DNA of 64,000 bases from Nitricoxidireducens sp046726235 (GTDB taxonomy: Bacteria; Pseudomonadota; Gammaproteobacteria; Burkholderiales; Rhodocyclaceae), in the NCBI GenBank assembly GCA_046726235.1, contig JBKPAD010000010.1, positions 310,001-374,000 on the forward strand. Direction: 5' to 3'. The notes below the pieces were generated by a model, which saw only the letters and a program-made list of their open reading frames with translations, did no database searches and was not told where the DNA came from. Of the stretch, positions 61,234 through 64,000 are shown in pieces. Each line of letters opens with the position of its first letter. The first letter of the stretch is position 1. The position numbers were made by a program, and so were the translations under genes.

Positions 61234-62374
61234 CGCGCGCGTGCTCGGGGCGGTGGCGCAGCACGGTGCGCTCGAGCAGATACTCGAAGCGCGCCAGCAC
61301 GAGGTCCCAGCGCGCCGTCAGGGCGGTGCGGCGGGCCTGCAGGCGCATCGACGGCAGCAGGTCGTCGCGCGCCACGGCGTTGCAGACGGTGCGGATGAAC
61401 GCGCTCTCGTCGCCGGCCGGCACCAGGCCGCCGTTGCAGCCGTCGCGCACGAACTCGGCCACGGCGGCGCGCTCGAAGCCGACCACCGGCAGGCCGGAGG
61501 CGAGCGCCTCCAGCGTGACGTTGCCGAAGGTCTCGCTCTCGCTCGGGAAGACGAACAGGTCGGCGCTGGCGTAGTGGGCCGCCAGCTCTTCGCCGCGGCG
61601 GTTGCCGACGAACGACGCGGCGGGGAACTCGCGCTGCAGGCGCGCGCGCAGCGGCCCGTCGCCGACGACGACCATGCGGGCGCGCGGCCGCAGGTAGCGC
61701 ACCATGTTGAAGGCATGCAGCGCCAGGGCAACGTTCTTCTCGCGCGCCAGCCGGCCGACATGGAGCAGCACCGGGTCGTCGCCGGCAGCGCCCCAGGATT
61801 CGCGCAGCGCCTCGCTGCGGCGCTCGGGCGAGAACAGCGCCGTGTCCACGCCGCGACCGACCACCTCGGTGCGGGCGAAGCCCTTTGTGGCGAGGTCGAT
61901 CGACAGGCCTTGCAGCGGCACGAAGGTGCAGTCGGCGTGGTTGTGCAGACTACGCAGGTAGCGGCAGACCAGCGGTTCGAGGCCGCCGAGCCAGTAGTAG
62001 CGGCTGTAGCAATGGAAGTTGGTGCGGAAGTCGGCGGTCAGCGGCAGGCCGAGGCGGTGCGCCGCCAGCACTGCGGCGCGGCCGAGCGGGCCGGGCGTCG
62101 ACACGTGCACGAGGTCGGGCGGCGCCGCGGCGAAGCGCCGCTGCAGCGTCGCCACCGTCGCGAGCCCCAGGCGCAGGTCGGGATAGAGCGGAATCGGCAT
62201 GCCGGCGGTGCGCCATTCCTCGTGGTCGTCGCGCGCCGCTTCGCCGCGCTGGCGCGGGCGGATCACTTCGACCGCGTGGCCGCGCCCGCGCAGCCAGGAA
62301 ACTGTGCGCTCGGCGGTCAGCGCGACGCCGTTGATCTCGGGCGGCCAGGTCTCGGTGACGTAGCTGATGCGCAT
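61217..62374 (-). CDS. Glycosyltransferase family 4 (MgtA/GumH-like)
   Basis: 385 residues: RISYVTETWPPEINGVALTAERTVSWLRGRGHAVEVIRPRQ, VDTALFSPERRSE, LLHVGRLAREKNVALAL and ESETFGNVTLEALASGLPVVGF (EX7E). Resembles the mannosyltransferase/glycolipid-type GT4 group that adds a sugar to a lipid. A PAP2 phosphatase gene follows. The upstream region holds the promoter DNA of the divergent UXS gene. Confidence 0.87.
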   Translation of the reverse strand: MRISYVTETWPPEINGVALTAERTVSWLRGRGHAVEVIRPRQRGEAARDDHEEWRTAGMPIPLYPDLRLGLATVATLQRRFAAAPPDLVHVSTPGPLGRAAVLAAHRLGLPLTADFRTNFHCYSRYYWLGGLEPLVCRYLRSLHNHADCTFVPLQGLSIDLATKGFARTEVVGRGVDTALFSPERRSEALRESWGAAGDDPVLLHVGRLAREKNVALALHAFNMVRYLRPRARMVVVGDGPLRARLQREFPAASFVGNRRGEELAAHYASADLFVFPSESETFGNVTLEALASGLPVVGFERAAVAEFVRDGCNGGLVPAGDESAFIRTVCNAVARDDLLPSMRLQARRTALTARWDLVLARFEYLLERTVLRHRPEHARDVALA

Positions 62375-62412
62375 GGGGCAGGGTGCGGTAGTGGACAGAG
62401 TGAGCAACGGAT

Positions 62413-62449
62413 GGCAACGCCTGTGCCTGCGGCGCGGCATGACCGTTGC
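62413..62449 (+). promoter_or_regulatory. Tandem sigma-54-like elements before the UDP-glucuronate decarboxylase-like gene
   Basis: GGCAACGCCTGTGC at 62413-62426 and GGCATGACCGTTGC at 62436-62449, both with GG-N10-GC. The second ends 34 bases before the ATG with an AAAGGGG site between. The first is almost identical to GGCAACGCCCGTGC at 40284-40297. Confidence 0.6.
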
Positions 62450-62482
62450 CTGCCGTCGTCGTCCATTCATAAAGGGGTGACG

Positions 62483-63475
62483 ATGAAAGACCTCGTTCTG
62501 GTACCGGGCGGCGCCGGCTTCCTCGGCAGCCATCTCTGCGAACGCCTGCTGGCGCGCGGGCACCAGGTGCTGGCGCTCGACGACCTGTCGACCGGCCACC
62601 GCCGCCATCTCGCGCACCTCGAGCGCGAAGCACGCTTCCGCTTCGTCGTGCACGACATGACGCGCCCGCTGCCGGCCGCCGCCACCGATGCGCGCCTGGT
62701 GTACAACCTTGCCTGCCCGGCGAGCCCGGCTTGGTACCAGAAGAAACCGGTGCAGACGACGCTGACCAGCGTGCTCGGCGCCTGGCACCTGCTGGAGATG
62801 GCGCATCGCACCGGCGCCCGGCTGATGCAGGCGTCGACCAGCGAGGTCTATGGCGATCCGCAGGTGCATCCGCAGACGGAGGACTACGCCGGCCATGTGA
62901 ATGCCATCGGCCCGCGCTCCTGCTACGACGAAGGCAAGCGCTGCGCCGAAGCGCTGTACTTCGCCTACGGCCGCGAGCGCGGCGTGGTGTTTCGCGTCGC
63001 GCGCATCTTCAACAGCTACGGCCCGCGCCTCTCGCCGGGCGACGGCCGCGTGGTCAGCAACTTCATCGTCCAGGCGCTGCGCGGCGAACCGCTGACGGTC
63101 TATGGCGACGGCGAGCAGACGCGCAGCTTCTGCTACGTCGACGACACGGTCGAAGGCCTGCTGCGGGTGATGGATTGCGACCTGCAGGAGCCGATCAACA
63201 TCGGCAATCCCACGGAGCACACGGTGCTCGAACTGGCCGAGAAGGTGCTGCGGCTCACCGGCAGCCGCTCGACCTTGGTCCGGAAGCCGCTGCCCGCCGA
63301 CGATCCGCGCCGGCGCCGGCCGGACATTTCACGCGCGCGCAAGCATCTGGGTTGGCAGCCAAGGGTGTCGCTCGAGGATGGGTTATCGGAGACGATCGCT
63401 TGGTTCCGGCGGGAGTTGGGGTTGCCGGTGGTGAGGACTTTTTTGGCCGGGGGGATGGCGCCGGTTGTTCAGTAG
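62483..63475 (+). CDS. UDP-glucuronate decarboxylase-like SDR (UXS family)
   Basis: 330-residue extended SDR. NAD motif GGAGFLGSHLCERLL, the UXS-type motif VYNLACPASPAWYQ, catalytic SEVYGDP and YDEGKRCAEAL (Tyr-x3-Lys), and RIFNSYGPRLSPGDGRVVSNFI, TRSFCYVDDTVEGL. UXS enzymes convert UDP-glucuronate to UDP-xylose. The C-terminal end beyond HLGWQPRVSLEDGLSETIAWF is short and ordinary. It sits beside the glycan genes on the opposite strand. Confidence 0.85.
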   Translation: MKDLVLVPGGAGFLGSHLCERLLARGHQVLALDDLSTGHRRHLAHLEREARFRFVVHDMTRPLPAAATDARLVYNLACPASPAWYQKKPVQTTLTSVLGAWHLLEMAHRTGARLMQASTSEVYGDPQVHPQTEDYAGHVNAIGPRSCYDEGKRCAEALYFAYGRERGVVFRVARIFNSYGPRLSPGDGRVVSNFIVQALRGEPLTVYGDGEQTRSFCYVDDTVEGLLRVMDCDLQEPINIGNPTEHTVLELAEKVLRLTGSRSTLVRKPLPADDPRRRRPDISRARKHLGWQPRVSLEDGLSETIAWFRRELGLPVVRTFLAGGMAPVVQ

Positions 63476-63505
63476 TTTCGTGGTGTCGGCAACCGCCTGC
63501 GCGCC

Positions 63506-63754
63506 AAGGACGGCGGGTGTCCGACTCCTCCGTGTCCCCCGGACCGCGCCCGCGCGCGGTCCTCCTCCTTTACCTGCGGAGTCGGACACCCACCATCCTT
63601 GGCTGGATACGCCCGTGGGTTTTCGCGCAAAAGAGGCAGGGTGCCACCGCTCGGGACGGTGGGGGTGCTGCTGCGCGTAGGTAAAGAAGGAGGAGCGGGC
63701 GCCAGCCCGATCCGGGTGACACGGAGCGCAGCAGCACCCCCATCGGCCCGAGCC
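63506..63754. repeat. Structured intergenic repeat, copy 2
   Basis: Second copy of the element at 32453-32702. Arms A (63506-63528) and A' (63578-63600) pair 21 of 23. Arms B (63648-63676) and B' (63726-63754) pair 26 of 29. B is identical to B of copy 1. The two loops (63529-63577 and 63677-63725) are again inverted copies of each other, with GTAGGTAAAG and GTGACAC-type ends. The 47-base spacer retains GCGCAAAAGAG. It fills most of the gap between the UXS-like gene and the cardiolipin synthase gene. Confidence 0.9.
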
Positions 63755-63782
63755 AACCCACCTCACCACGGGACAAACACAC

Positions 63783-64000
63783 CTAAAGAAGAAACTCCAC
63801 CCGCAACGCCAGCCACTCCTTGATTCGATGAAAATTCCCGCGCGCCAGCCAGTCGTCAAGGCTCACCTCATGGCACCGCGCAACGTCATCATCGAAGACC
63901 CGCTCGAAATGACTGCCGAATCCCGCGTCGAGGACGACGATGTCGGCTTCGGCGTTGTGGAGGAAGCTGCGCCAGTCGATGTTGCTGGAGCCGACGCTGG
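63783..64000 (-). CDS. Phospholipase D/cardiolipin synthase-like, C-terminal part (5' end outside window)
   Basis: Only the last 72 codons are inside the window. They show VGSSNIDWRSFLHNAEADIVVLDAGFGSHFERVF, the end of a PLD-family HKD domain region as in cardiolipin synthases, and a helical tail ending LALRVEFLL. The coding frame continues past the right edge. This is a partial gene and full-length function is an inference. Confidence 0.8.
   Translation of the reverse strand, partial: SVGSSNIDWRSFLHNAEADIVVLDAGFGSHFERVFDDDVARCHEVSLDDWLARGNFHRIKEWLALRVEFLL

Noticed and set aside
63383..63859. Minus-strand frame of 158 codons over the second structured repeat.
   Set aside because: It crosses repeat arms and spacer and shares repeat-encoded peptides with the first copy. 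No ribosome-binding site or family match.

Overview
The window looks like a chromosome segment of a high-GC betaproteobacterium. By gene order and protein flavour (skp-lpxD-fabZ-lpxA-lpxB-rnhB; smpB diverging from ratA and rnfH; guaB-guaA) a Rhodocyclales-type organism is the best guess. This rests on recognition of protein families, not on a database search. No rRNA, tRNA, CRISPR array, insertion sequence or prophage was recognised.

Layout. 1-14 kb is core genome: outer-membrane and lipid A biogenesis (skp, lpxD, fabZ, lpxA, lpxB), rnhB, an SpoU-type 23S rRNA methyltransferase, an NfeD/SPFH pair, a Bcr/CflA-type exporter, smpB, ratA, rnfH, guaB and guaA. 13-17.5 kb holds a PilZ protein, small proteins of unknown function and a MASE1 histidine kinase with a FixJ-type regulator. 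17.6-24 kb is a tight operon: OmpA/Pal-like lipoprotein, membrane Ser/Thr kinase, membrane-anchored trehalose-6-phosphate synthase, trehalose-6-phosphate phosphatase and a GH15 glucosidase. 24-29 kb carries small orphan genes and a PhnD-like binding protein translationally coupled to a histidine kinase. 29-35.6 kb (minus strand) is a galactoside-use cluster: a GH2 beta-galactosidase-like enzyme, galT, galK and a GH1-RmlD fusion. 35.7-40.9 kb carries a beta-helix protein, a YqjD/YqjE/YqjK-like membrane stress cluster and an acidic protein. 40.9-49.1 kb is an eight-gene, translationally coupled glycan cluster (GT4, HAD phosphatase, two GT9 heptosyltransferase-like enzymes, carbamoyltransferase, GT2, another glycosyltransferase and a small conserved protein). 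49-56.8 kb is accessory: a thioredoxin-CcdA-like protein, small enzymes, vapBC, a 7TMR-DISM diguanylate cyclase, a low-GC NucS-like nuclease gene and topoisomerase IB. 56.8-64 kb has a DUF4142/DUF2383 pair, a second glycan cluster (two GT4, DUF2334 deacetylase-like, PAP2, UDP-glucuronate decarboxylase-like) and the 3' end of a phospholipase D/cardiolipin synthase gene.

Two signals are not explained by genes. First, a roughly 250-bp structured intergenic repeat occurs twice (32453-32702 and 63506-63754). Each copy has two long hairpins whose loops are inverted copies of one another, and the stems hold by matched changes between copies. Second, sequences close to the sigma-54 consensus (GG-N10-GC with GGCAYG and TTGC boxes) sit 22-50 bases before several envelope, stress and glycan genes between 38 and 63 kb. 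This suggests a local RpoN regulon that controls cell-surface glycans.
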